Origin: an uncultured Saprospiraceae bacterium
GTDB taxonomy: Bacteria > Bacteroidota > Bacteroidia > Chitinophagales > Saprospiraceae
NCBI GenBank assembly: GCA_937981555.1
Contig: CALJOK010000050.1
Span: forward strand, 62,001-126,000
DNA: 64,000 bases
Direction: 5' to 3'
This document shows, piece after piece, positions 16,694-24,984 of the stretch. The notes under the pieces are model-generated. The model was not told where the DNA came from. It worked only from the letters and a program-made list of their open reading frames with translations, and made no database searches. Every line of letters begins with the position of its first letter. The stretch's first letter is position 1. Both the position numbers and the translations under genes were made by a program.

Positions 16694-18083
16694 ACATAAG
16701 TTGATATTCTGGCAAACTCATCATCCTCAGACACATCGTTTTTACCAAATCTTCTTTATTATTTTTTATAACAAAATCCTCAAAAGTAGATTCATTCAAC
16801 TTTCCTTTCGTTTGCAAAACAAACCCACCCATTTTATCCAAAAGTAATTTTTCATTTTCTCTTTTGAATAAATTATAAAATGGAGTGAAGTTAACCGAAG
16901 CTTGAACATTTCGTTTCCGTTTATTTCTTTTTTGTGCTTCGAGTTCCTCTTTTATTTTGATGTTCAAGTCTGAATTTTGAAATAAAACATTGGCCAAATT
17001 TAATCTTAACATCAATGTCGAATTGTCAATCCAACTTTTCCCACCTGCCCATCCTGCTACATTTGGCGGATCAAACAAAACTTGCCCTAAAGCTTTTTCG
17101 ATAAAAATTAATGCAGCTGTATTTTTAAAATCTACTTCAAAAGTTCGAATCATTCCTGCCAGTAATTCGACCGGAGATTTAATTTTCACACCTACGTTCT
17201 TTTCCTCAAAAAACCATTTGCTTTCAAATATGGCTCGCATCATTTTCTCAATATCATATTTAGAATCATAAAATATTTGAGCAAGATATTTTACATTTTG
17301 CTCATCTATTTTTTCATTGACAAAAAAGCGATAAACTTTCCGAGCGATAAATTCGGACGTTTCTCTTTTTTCCAAAATCATATCAATGATATCGTCGCCA
17401 TCCCATTTTCCTTTTTTTTCAAAAAATATTTTTTGACCAAAGTCATGTTGTCGTTTTTTAAACACAAAATCACCTTTCAAGTTGGACGACCAACCGGTGA
17501 ATGCTCGTGCAGCTTCTTTGACATCTTTTTCAGAATAATTTCCTCGGCCGATAGTAAATAATTCCATCACCTCTCGAGCAAAATTTTCATTCGGCTTTCG
17601 TTTTTTATTTTGTTGATTATTCAAAAACCGTATCATCGAACCGTCTTTTGCAATCGCTAAAACGAGTTCTCTAAAATTGCCCAGAGCGTGTTGTCGAATT
17701 GTATTTAATTGCTTCCTTGCCCATTCAGGAATCTTCGTGGTACAAGCAAAATGTCCATGCCAAAACAAAGTCATTTTTTCCAACAAAGCGCTTTCATCAG
17801 GATTACCCATTCGCATAATCCAATCAGTATTATGTGCTCCGACTCTAATTTTATTTTGTTTCCTTTTTTCTTTTTTATCCGCTTTGGAAGACATGCCCAT
17901 TTCGGAAGATTCTATTCCATTACCATTTTTGACAACCTTTCGTTTGCTAGCTTGGTGAGCATTTTTAAATAACTCATCTATCGCCTTTTGAGTTGAGTGT
18001 TTCTTTTTGGAAGACCATCCTTTTGGACTCATGCCAAAACCAGCTCGCCAATATAGATGTTGTAATCTTTGTTGTGTATTCAT
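16692..18083 (-). CDS. DUF1800 family protein
   Basis: 463 aa with no signal peptide. Family landmarks: HLYWRAGFGMSPKGW at residues 9-23, MTLFWHGHFACTTKIP near 104, LRxxALGNFRELVLAIAKDGSMIRFLNNQQNKKRKPNENFAREVMELFTIGRGNYSEKDVKEAARAFTGW, and FDPPNVAGWAGGKSWIDNSTLMLR. DUF1800 proteins have unknown biochemistry and almost always neighbour a DUF1501 gene, as here. The mid region is lysine-rich (KADKKEKRKQNKIRV). It is the promoter-proximal gene of the pair; the stop lies inside the inverted repeat. Confidence 0.92.
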   Translation of the reverse strand: MNTQQRLQHLYWRAGFGMSPKGWSSKKKHSTQKAIDELFKNAHQASKRKVVKNGNGIESSEMGMSSKADKKEKRKQNKIRVGAHNTDWIMRMGNPDESALLEKMTLFWHGHFACTTKIPEWARKQLNTIRQHALGNFRELVLAIAKDGSMIRFLNNQQNKKRKPNENFAREVMELFTIGRGNYSEKDVKEAARAFTGWSSNLKGDFVFKKRQHDFGQKIFFEKKGKWDGDDIIDMILEKRETSEFIARKVYRFFVNEKIDEQNVKYLAQIFYDSKYDIEKMMRAIFESKWFFEEKNVGVKIKSPVELLAGMIRTFEVDFKNTAALIFIEKALGQVLFDPPNVAGWAGGKSWIDNSTLMLRLNLANVLFQNSDLNIKIKEELEAQKRNKRKRNVQASVNFTPFYNLFKRENEKLLLDKMGGFVLQTKGKLNESTFEDFVIKNNKEDLVKTMCLRMMSLPEYQLM

Positions 18084-18193
18084 AAATTAGGATTTTTTCA
18101 ATGAAGTCGTTTGTGGATTGGACATAATCCATAACTGAAGGTTTAAAGACATTCCCGAATCTTAACTTTTTTTAACAAAAAAATAGAATCGTG

Positions 18194-18201
18194 TATCTTT
18201 G
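18194..18201 (+). promoter_or_regulatory. candidate -7 element for TPR lipoprotein gene
   Basis: TATCTTTG fits the Bacteroidota -7 consensus TAnnTTTG and lies 60 bp before the ATG at 18262. No clear TTG -33 is seen at the right spacing. Confidence 0.35.
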
Positions 18202-18261
18202 TGGAAAGAAAACATCTCCTATTTTTGAATTCATACTTAATAAATTTTAAATAAAACTTAA

Positions 18262-18927
18262 ATGTCAGAAAAAATATCCGCTATGAAATACATTTTAGGC
18301 CTTGCAATATTTCTGTTGCTTTTTGGAAGCTGTACCTCTGAAACTTCTAATACTAACACAGTTTCCGAAACACCTTCCAAAATTCCAAAAGAAATAACTA
18401 CTGATACTTCCAATATTAAATCAAACCTAACTCCCAAAAAAGCCCCAGTTCGTATCGGAACTGCTCCTGTTAGATTAACCAGCCAAGAGAAATTGGATAA
18501 GATGCATGAAAATTTGATGAATCAAATGGAAACTGGTTTTGCGGCAAAAGATGTAGTGGCTTATGCCAAGGAGGCAGAATTGTATATGAGCATTTATGGT
18601 GATTCCTTAGCTGCGGAGCATCTGTTCAATGCAGCTGATTTATATCGAGGTATTGGTGATTATACCAAAGCTTTGGATACTTGGTATATCGTTTATCGAA
18701 GTTATGATCGAGATGGACATCCGAAAGCTCCTCATGCGATGTTTCAATGTGGATTCACTTACGATAGTGTTTTGAATAAAAAAGATTTGGCGAAAACATT
18801 ATATAATATGTTTTTGAAAAGATACCCAGATCATGCCTTGGCAAAAGATGCAAAATTACTTTTGGCTAATTTGGATAAATCTCCAGAGGATTTAATTAAA
18901 GAGTTTCAAAAGAAAAATAAGCAATAA
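18262..18927 (+). CDS. TPR-containing lipoprotein
   Basis: 221 aa. The signal region MSEKISAMKYILGLAIFLLLFGSC ends at lipidated C24; starting at the internal Met (18283) would leave a tidier leader MKYILGLAIFLLLFGSC, and I cannot decide between them. A low-complexity Thr/Ser/Pro linker follows (about 25-80). Then come TPR-like helices: AEHLFNAADLYRGIGDYTKALDTWYIVY and FTYDSVLNKKDLAKTLYNMFLKRYPDHALAKDAKLLLANL. The pattern resembles YbgF/BamD-type periplasmic TPR proteins. Role unknown. Confidence 0.75.
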   Translation: MSEKISAMKYILGLAIFLLLFGSCTSETSNTNTVSETPSKIPKEITTDTSNIKSNLTPKKAPVRIGTAPVRLTSQEKLDKMHENLMNQMETGFAAKDVVAYAKEAELYMSIYGDSLAAEHLFNAADLYRGIGDYTKALDTWYIVYRSYDRDGHPKAPHAMFQCGFTYDSVLNKKDLAKTLYNMFLKRYPDHALAKDAKLLLANLDKSPEDLIKEFQKKNKQ

Positions 18928-19030
18928 AGATTAAGATAAGTTTAAAGGAATCCATCGTGCAATAAAGCTCAACAACTCTTATCTTGCAATTAGTTTTTTA
19001 GAATATAATTTTTTACAAAAAGATATCATT

Positions 19031-20197
19031 ATGCGTTTTACAATTATTTTACTTTTTATCCTTTCTTGTTTTCAAACTCAAGCACAGAAAGGAATTGATT
19101 TTTTCCACGGAACCTGGGAAGAAGCACTTGTCGAAGCAAAAGCTCAAGACAAATTAATTTTTGTAGATGCCTATGCTGTTTGGTGTGGTCCATGCAAGCG
19201 AATGGCAAAAAATGTTTTTACAGACAAAGCGGTGGGAGAATTTTACAATAAAAATTTTATCAATATGAAAATTGATATGGAGAAAAAAATGGGTCGAGCT
19301 TTTGGGCGAACATATCCTGTTTCCGCTTTTCCAACTTTGATGTACATCGACTACAAAGGAGAATTAGTGCATAAAGTAAAAGGTGGTCAACAAGTTGACC
19401 CTTTTATCAAATTAGGAAAATTTGCCTTATCTAAAGTTGACAATAGTAAAGATTTTAAAGTAGCCTACGAAAAGGGAGATCGCAGTCCTGAGTTAGTTTA
19501 TAATTATGTGAAGGCATTAAACAAAGGAGGAAAACCAAGTTTGAAAATTGCCAATGAATATGTTCGCTCGCAAAAAGATTTGACAACTGATCAAAATTTA
19601 AAATTCCTTTTGGAAGCTGCGACCGATGCCGATTCTCGAATTTTTGATTTGATGATTGAAAATAAAAGTGCGATTGAAAAATTAACTTCAAAGCAAGAAG
19701 TGAAAAACAAAATCGAAAAAGCTTGTTATCGAAGTGCAGAGAAAGCTGTCGAATATCAAAATGCAGAATTGCATAAAGATGCTTTGGCAAAAATGAAAAA
19801 GCATGTTCCAGAGAAAGCAGCACAATTTGCAGTTCAAGCTGACATGAAATTTTGCTTGGCTTGTGGTGATGGGAAAAAATATTTGAAAGCTTGCGAAAAG
19901 TATGCAAAGAAAGAAGCTAAAAATGATCCTGCTAAATTGAATGATTTGGCTTTGGCGATTTCTGAAAACTTTCCAGAAGATGAAAAGGCTTTGAAGAAAG
20001 CTGAGAAATATGCAAAGAAAGCAACTGAAAAAGGAAAGGAATATAACTACTTCTTGACTTACGCAACTATTCTCCTTCAAAATGGAAAGAAAAAAGATGC
20101 TTTAAAAATGGCTAATAAATCTCTTGATTTGGCCAAAGGAAAAAGAGGTGTGGAAGGAACTGTTATGCGATTAATCCGTAAAATTGAGCAAAGTTAA
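19031..20197 (+). CDS. thioredoxin-fold exported protein, copy 1
   Basis: 388 aa. Signal peptide MRFTIILLFILSCFQTQAQ. The thioredoxin domain spans about 22-140: GIDFFHGTWEEALVEAKAQDKLIFVDAYAVWCGPCKRMAKNVF with redox pair C52/C55 and cis-Pro segment YPVSAFPTLMYID. Residues 150-388 are helical, TPR-like and lysine-rich (KKAEKYAKKATEKGKEYNYFLTYATILLQNGKKKDALKMANKSLDLA). It is probably a periplasmic disulfide reductant or oxidase acting on bound partners. The next gene is a paralogue with the same layout, so the two arose by tandem duplication. Confidence 0.85.
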   Translation: MRFTIILLFILSCFQTQAQKGIDFFHGTWEEALVEAKAQDKLIFVDAYAVWCGPCKRMAKNVFTDKAVGEFYNKNFINMKIDMEKKMGRAFGRTYPVSAFPTLMYIDYKGELVHKVKGGQQVDPFIKLGKFALSKVDNSKDFKVAYEKGDRSPELVYNYVKALNKGGKPSLKIANEYVRSQKDLTTDQNLKFLLEAATDADSRIFDLMIENKSAIEKLTSKQEVKNKIEKACYRSAEKAVEYQNAELHKDALAKMKKHVPEKAAQFAVQADMKFCLACGDGKKYLKACEKYAKKEAKNDPAKLNDLALAISENFPEDEKALKKAEKYAKKATEKGKEYNYFLTYATILLQNGKKKDALKMANKSLDLAKGKRGVEGTVMRLIRKIEQS

Positions 20198-20202
20198 TTT
20201 TA

Positions 20203-20241
20203 TAATTCGTGGTTCGTAACTAGTTTACGAATCACGAATTA
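20203..20241. repeat. 17-bp-arm hairpin between the two thioredoxin paralogues
   Basis: Arms TAATTCGTGGTTCGTAA (20203-20219) and TTACGAATCACGAATTA (20225-20241) match at 16 of 17 positions around a 5-base loop, with no T-run. Similar in base pattern to 8330-8364. Confidence 0.65.
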
Positions 20242-20292
20242 CAAAATTAGATCACCACATATCAAAATTAAAAAATCCCATATCTGAACATT

Positions 20293-21465
20293 ATGAAGAA
20301 ATTTACACTTTTCATTCTACTCCTTTCTTTTCTATCCACCGATATTTTCGCCCAAAAAGAAGGCATTAAATTTACCCAACAAAATTGGAATCAAGTTATC
20401 ATTCAAGCTGCCAAAGAGGATAAAATTATCTTTATTGATGCCTACACCGATTGGTGTCAGCCTTGTAAAAAAATGGACAAACAAGTTTTTCCACAAAAGC
20501 TGATAGGCGATTTTTACAATAAAAATTTTGTTAATGTAAAGTTGAATATGGAAAAAGGGATTGGAGAAGAATTAAAAAAGAAATACGATGTTTTCTTTTT
20601 TCCAACGTTTCTTTTTTTAACTGCTGATGGGACTATTGTCCATCGAATTGCAGGTTATCAGTCTGTTCCAAAATTATTGGAATTAGGAAAAACGGCTGTT
20701 GATCCAAGTAAAAGACTTTCAGCTTTTGAAGAGCGATTTGAAAAAGGAGATCGTGATCCAAAATTTTTAATGCAATATACTGATGTGCGAAAAGCAGCCA
20801 TGGATGGCACACATAATGCCATCGCAGAGGAATATTTAGCGACACAAGAAGATTGGACGACGAAGGAAAATTTAAAATTCATCTTCAAACAAGTGGACGA
20901 TACTGACTCAAAATTATTCGATTATATTTTGGAAAATCGAGCTGTTTTTGAAAAACAATTTAAAACTTCAAAAGTCGCAGGAAAGATTGAGAACTTAATT
21001 TATCAAAAAGTTTATGATGATCAAGGAAATGCTTCTCTGGACGAATTAGATCGTTTGTTTAATAAAGTTTACGAACCAAAAGTGGCCGAGCAAGCTTCTT
21101 CTCGGTTTAAGTTGAATTATTTTTTGGAAAAGAAATCAAGTGAGAAATATGCAGCGGAAGCCGTGAAATATTATGAAAATTTTCCACCAAGAGATCCAAG
21201 TGAATTGAGTGATGTAGCTTACAATTTTTATGACTTGGATGTGAGTGATAAGAAGTTATTGAAAAAAGCAGTAAAGTGGACAAAGAAGGCAGTAAAATCG
21301 GATCCTAGTTTATTTAACTATGAAGCGATGGCAGCTGTTTATTATAAATTAGGAAAAAAACGAAAAGCAAGAAAAGCTGTTAATAAAGCAATTGATGCTG
21401 CTAAAAAGAAGAAAGAAGATTTTTCTGAAACGCAAGAGCTTTTAGAAAAAATCAAGGCGATGTAA
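20293..21465 (+). CDS. thioredoxin-fold exported protein, copy 2
   Basis: 390 aa, paralogous along its whole length to the gene just upstream. Signal peptide MKKFTLFILLLSFLSTDIFAQ. Thioredoxin domain with WCQPCK (C55/C58), where the Gly-Pro of copy 1 is Gln-Pro, and cis-Pro segment VFFFPTFLFLTADG. The C-terminal helical part keeps FPPRDPSELSDVAYNFYDLDVSDKKLLKKAVKWTKKAVKS and ends YKLGKKRKARKAVNKAIDAA. The changed CxxC dipeptide may alter redox potential. A strong palindromic terminator follows. Confidence 0.85.
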   Translation: MKKFTLFILLLSFLSTDIFAQKEGIKFTQQNWNQVIIQAAKEDKIIFIDAYTDWCQPCKKMDKQVFPQKLIGDFYNKNFVNVKLNMEKGIGEELKKKYDVFFFPTFLFLTADGTIVHRIAGYQSVPKLLELGKTAVDPSKRLSAFEERFEKGDRDPKFLMQYTDVRKAAMDGTHNAIAEEYLATQEDWTTKENLKFIFKQVDDTDSKLFDYILENRAVFEKQFKTSKVAGKIENLIYQKVYDDQGNASLDELDRLFNKVYEPKVAEQASSRFKLNYFLEKKSSEKYAAEAVKYYENFPPRDPSELSDVAYNFYDLDVSDKKLLKKAVKWTKKAVKSDPSLFNYEAMAAVYYKLGKKRKARKAVNKAIDAAKKKKEDFSETQELLEKIKAM

Positions 21466-21486
21466 TGCATCTAAAAACTATTTTCT

Positions 21487-21530
21487 AAAAAAGGTTTTCA
21501 GTTCAATTGAACTGAAAACCTTTTTTATTT
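21487..21530 (+). terminator. perfect palindromic intrinsic terminator
   Basis: A 40-bp perfect palindrome (21487-21526): AAAAAAGGTTTTCAGTTC mirrored exactly, with a T-run on each strand. It closes the thioredoxin pair and could also stop minus-strand transcription. Confidence 0.85.
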
Positions 21531-21533
21531 TTC

Positions 21534-21573
21534 TCAAAAAACAAAAAGCCCATTCAAAATTAATTGAATGAGC
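21534..21573 (-). terminator. intrinsic terminator of tRNA-Cys
   Basis: On the minus strand the stem GCTCATTCAA / TTGAATGGGC (one G-U pair) with a 6-base loop is followed by TTTTTGTTTTTTG. It sits just downstream of tRNA-Cys. Confidence 0.7.
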
Positions 21574-21578
21574 TTATT

Positions 21579-21652
21579 TGGAGGTCGCGGACGGATTCGA
21601 ACCGCCGTAGATGGATTTGCAATCCACTGCCTAGCCACTCGGCCACGCGACC
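21579..21652 (-). tRNA. tRNA-Cys (GCA anticodon), CCA encoded
   Basis: On the minus strand the acceptor GGTCGCG pairs with CGCGACC, then T and an encoded CCA. The anticodon arm is GTGGA-TTGCAAA-TCCAT with GCA; the T arm has GCGGTTCGAATCCGTC. Length and structure are normal. Confidence 0.95.
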
Positions 21653-21875
21653 ATTTTTTTATTTCATAGAAATCAAAATCCACATTTGGATTTTTTTTCG
21701 GCTGCAAATATATAAATATTTTTATAACCATGCAGAATTATCTTTATGAAACGAGAAAAAAATATTTTTGGTTGCATTTTTTTTCATAAAATGATCTTTC
21801 CTTGCTTAACGTACGAGATACAATTACTATCTTGATTGAAATTTTTACAAAATAAAACGAAAATAGAAATCTACA

Positions 21876-23462
21876 ATGACTTTAATATCATTTTTAGCCT
21901 TTACAATTTTGGTTGCTGCCATATCCTATTATTATACCAGCAACGATACCAATAAGACATCTGATGATTATTTCTTAGGAGGACGAAGTTTAACAGCTGG
22001 AGTTATCGCTGGATCATTATTATTAACCAACTTATCAACAGAACAATTAATTGGTTTAAATGGGTCAGCATTTACGGAGGGTATCTTAGTGATGTGTTGG
22101 GAAACACTTGCTGCGATTGCGATGGTGGTAACTGCATTATTTCTTTTACCTCGATACTTAAAAGGAGGATTAACTACCGTTCCTCAATTTCTTGAAACTA
22201 GATATGATACCATGACTAAGACCATTGCTTCTGCTTTGTTTTTGTCTGGTTATGTCGTGGTTTTATTACCGATTGTACTTTATTCTGGAGCTTTAGCTTT
22301 TGTTTCTATGTTCGATATTCCTGAACAATTAGGAATTTCTCATACTGCTGCCATTTGGCTTTGTGTTTGGGGAATAGGGATTATCGGATCTATCTATGCT
22401 GTTTTTGGAGGATTAAAAGCAGTTGCTATATCTGATTCAATCAATGCTATAGGATTATTGATCGGAGGACTATTGATTCCTATTCTTGGTTTACTCCATA
22501 TTGGAGATGGATCAATTGCAACAGGAATAGATAACTTATATGAATTTGATCCATCTAAATTTAATGCGATCGGTGATTCTTCTGCTTCTGTTCCCTTTGC
22601 TACTATTTTTACGGGAATGATGTTAGTTCAATTATTTTATTGGGGAACCAATCAAGCAATTATCCAACGAGCTCTTGCAGCAAAGGATTTAAGAGAAGGA
22701 CAAAAAGGATTATTACTTGCTGCAGGTGTAAAAATATTAGGGCCTTTAATTTTGGTACTTCCTGGGATGATTGCTTTCTATTTATTCAAAGGTGAATTAG
22801 ATACTCCAGATCAAGCATATCCTGAATTAGTGAAAGCCGTTTTACCTGCACCTTTGGTTGGATTTTTTGCAGCAGTAATCTTTGGAGCAATCATGAGTTC
22901 ATTTAATAGTGCATTGAATAGTTCTGTTACTTTATTTGGTTTAGATATTTATAAAGAACACATCAATAAAGATGCTGATGATGAAACGGTAATTAAATAT
23001 GGAAAACGATTTGGACTTTTATTAGCCTTTTTAGCTATGTTTATTGCACCATTTATCGCAAATGCCCCAAAAGGTTTATTTGGTTATTTACAAGAAATAA
23101 ATGGATGTTATAGTATTCCTATCTTGACTATTATTGTGGTGGGTTATTTGACCAAACGAGTTCCAGCGATCGCTGCAAAAATTGCTATAATTTTAGGTGC
23201 AGTGCTTTATGCTATTAGTCAATTCATTTTAAAACCTTATGTTTTTGGTGAAGAGAGCTACCCTCATTTCCTTCATGTAATGGCAATTCTTTTTGTGATG
23301 AATGTGATCATCATGTTAGTTATCGGCCAACTACAACCAAGATCCTCAGACTTCGAATTGAAATACAGTAACGAAGTAGATATCACTCCTTACAAATATG
23401 CTAAACAAGTAAGCTTAGTCATTTTACTTATTGTGATTTCGTCATATGTTTACTTCTCTTAA
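21876..23462 (+). CDS. sodium:solute symporter (SSS/SLC5 family)
   Basis: 528 aa, about 13-14 TM helices. The N-terminal pattern SDDYFLGGRSLTAGVIAGSLLLTNLSTEQLIGLNGSAF is the SSF signature region; NSALNSSVTLFGLDIYK and GAIMSSFNSALNSS form the sodium-site segment in TM8. The overall pattern is closest to the SglT/YidK sugar-transporter branch, which couples Na+ influx to uptake of a sugar or similar solute; the substrate is not determined. It is monocistronic and ended by a clear terminator. No catabolic sugar genes are adjacent. Confidence 0.88.
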   Translation: MTLISFLAFTILVAAISYYYTSNDTNKTSDDYFLGGRSLTAGVIAGSLLLTNLSTEQLIGLNGSAFTEGILVMCWETLAAIAMVVTALFLLPRYLKGGLTTVPQFLETRYDTMTKTIASALFLSGYVVVLLPIVLYSGALAFVSMFDIPEQLGISHTAAIWLCVWGIGIIGSIYAVFGGLKAVAISDSINAIGLLIGGLLIPILGLLHIGDGSIATGIDNLYEFDPSKFNAIGDSSASVPFATIFTGMMLVQLFYWGTNQAIIQRALAAKDLREGQKGLLLAAGVKILGPLILVLPGMIAFYLFKGELDTPDQAYPELVKAVLPAPLVGFFAAVIFGAIMSSFNSALNSSVTLFGLDIYKEHINKDADDETVIKYGKRFGLLLAFLAMFIAPFIANAPKGLFGYLQEINGCYSIPILTIIVVGYLTKRVPAIAAKIAIILGAVLYAISQFILKPYVFGEESYPHFLHVMAILFVMNVIIMLVIGQLQPRSSDFELKYSNEVDITPYKYAKQVSLVILLIVISSYVYFS

Positions 23463-23479
23463 TTTTTGATTTAGATTAA

Positions 23480-23526
23480 AAAAATGGGACTTTTGATAAA
23501 ACATTATCGGAAGTCCCATTTTTTAT
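23480..23526 (+). terminator. intrinsic terminator after symporter gene
   Basis: Stem AAAATGGGACTT / AAGTCCCATTTT with an 18-base loop and T-run, 20 bp after the symporter stop. Confidence 0.8.
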
Positions 23527-23551
23527 TTTACACTAAATCAATTATTGAATA

Positions 23552-24850
23552 ATGAAATCTATCAAACTGATTTTTCTTTCCCTGCTTTTCCTTTTCGCAC
23601 AATTTGCCAATGCTCAAGTTGCCGAACTTTCCAAAGTTGAAAAATATATTAAGAAAAAATTGCCCAATGCTACCGTCAAGAAACTAAAGACATCCGATCA
23701 TTTTAAAGAAGTTTATGAAATAAAATTTAAACAATATTTAGATCATCAAAATCCAAAAGCGGGGACTTTCGAACATCGAATTTTTCTTTCACATGTAGGC
23801 AGAAAGAAGCCAATGGTCTTCGTAACAGAAGGTTACGCTGGTCGTCAACGAACTTACGAATTATCAAAAATTTTAAATTCCAATCAACTCATTGTTGAAT
23901 ATCGTTTCAATGGAGAATCTCGCCCTAAAGAAATTCAATACCAATATCTCACCAACGATCAAGCGATGGATGATTTGCATCGCATCCGAAAGTTGTTTAA
24001 GAAATTTTATAGAAAAGAATGGGTAAGCACAGGAATCAGCAAAGGTGGAACAACCACTTTAATTTATAAAAGCAAATATCCTAAAGATGTTTGTGTAGCA
24101 GTTCCTTACGTTGCCCCTTTGGCATTCGCACAGGAAGATCCACGAACAGATGAACATCAAAAAATAACTGGAACTGAAGAATGTCGAAATAAATTAATCG
24201 CTATGCAAAGAAATATGCTAGAGCGAAGAGCGGAACTCATTCCCATGATTGAAAATTATGCGACGGAAAAATCTCAAACATTTTCTATCGGAACTGGAGC
24301 TGTTTTGGAATATGCTGCATTAGAATTACCATTTGCATTTTGGCAATGGGGTGGTGATTGTGAAAAAATTCCCACGGCGGAATCTAGTGCAGAAGAGATT
24401 TTTAATTACATCGAAAAAATAGTTAGCTGGGGTTTTTATGCAGATGCTTCGATTGAATATTTTGCGCCTGCATTTTATCAATTCATGACTGAGTTAGGTT
24501 ATTATGGTTTTCCAACGGAGAATGTCAAAGACTTACTTCAAGTGGTAAAAAATCCTACGAATCGGCTCTTTGGTCCAAAAGATGTGGACTTAACTTATAA
24601 ACCATATTTGAAAGATGTGAATGACTTTTTGATGAAAAAAGGAAAACGTGTTTTATATATTTATGGAGGCATTGATACTTGGACGGCTTGTGGAGTTACA
24701 CCTAATCCAGAAACTGATGCGCTGAGAATGACTTTGGAAGGAGGGCCACACACAACTCGGATTAAGAATTTTTCGAAAGAAGATCAACAGAAGATTTATG
24801 ATAAATTGGATGATTGGTTGAAGGCGAAGGTCATCCCGTTGAAGAAATAA
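23552..24850 (+). CDS. peptidase S37 (PS-10 type) exported tripeptidyl peptidase
   Basis: 432 aa. Signal peptide MKSIKLIFLSLLFLFAQFANA. The S37 family pattern is clear: FLSHVGRKKPMVFVTEGY near 79, VEYRFNGESRPKEIQYQYLTNDQAMDDLHRIRKLFKKFYRKEWVSTGISKGG with nucleophile S163, then YPKDVCVAVPYVAPLAF. The C-terminal VLYIYGGIDTWTACGV and GGPHTTRI should carry the Asp and His of the triad. Known members remove tripeptides from N-termini of extracellular peptides. Likely periplasmic peptide digestion; no peptide transporter is adjacent. Confidence 0.85.
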   Translation: MKSIKLIFLSLLFLFAQFANAQVAELSKVEKYIKKKLPNATVKKLKTSDHFKEVYEIKFKQYLDHQNPKAGTFEHRIFLSHVGRKKPMVFVTEGYAGRQRTYELSKILNSNQLIVEYRFNGESRPKEIQYQYLTNDQAMDDLHRIRKLFKKFYRKEWVSTGISKGGTTTLIYKSKYPKDVCVAVPYVAPLAFAQEDPRTDEHQKITGTEECRNKLIAMQRNMLERRAELIPMIENYATEKSQTFSIGTGAVLEYAALELPFAFWQWGGDCEKIPTAESSAEEIFNYIEKIVSWGFYADASIEYFAPAFYQFMTELGYYGFPTENVKDLLQVVKNPTNRLFGPKDVDLTYKPYLKDVNDFLMKKGKRVLYIYGGIDTWTACGVTPNPETDALRMTLEGGPHTTRIKNFSKEDQQKIYDKLDDWLKAKVIPLKK

Positions 24851-24929
24851 ATTTTAATATAAGTACCTCTTTGAGCAACGGACTGTATGTCGTGGTCTGT
24901 GAGAAATGCAATATCCACTTTTTCATAAA

Positions 24930-24964
24930 AAAAGGTGTTAGCCCAAACGGACTAACACCTTTAA
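24930..24964. terminator. bidirectional terminator between convergent genes
   Basis: Stem AAAGGTGTTAG / CTAACACCTTT with a 10-base loop, an A-run before and T-rich sequence after. It lies between the S37 peptidase and the convergent aldehyde dehydrogenase. Confidence 0.75.
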
Positions 24965-24984
24965 TTTTCACTCAAATCTATTTC

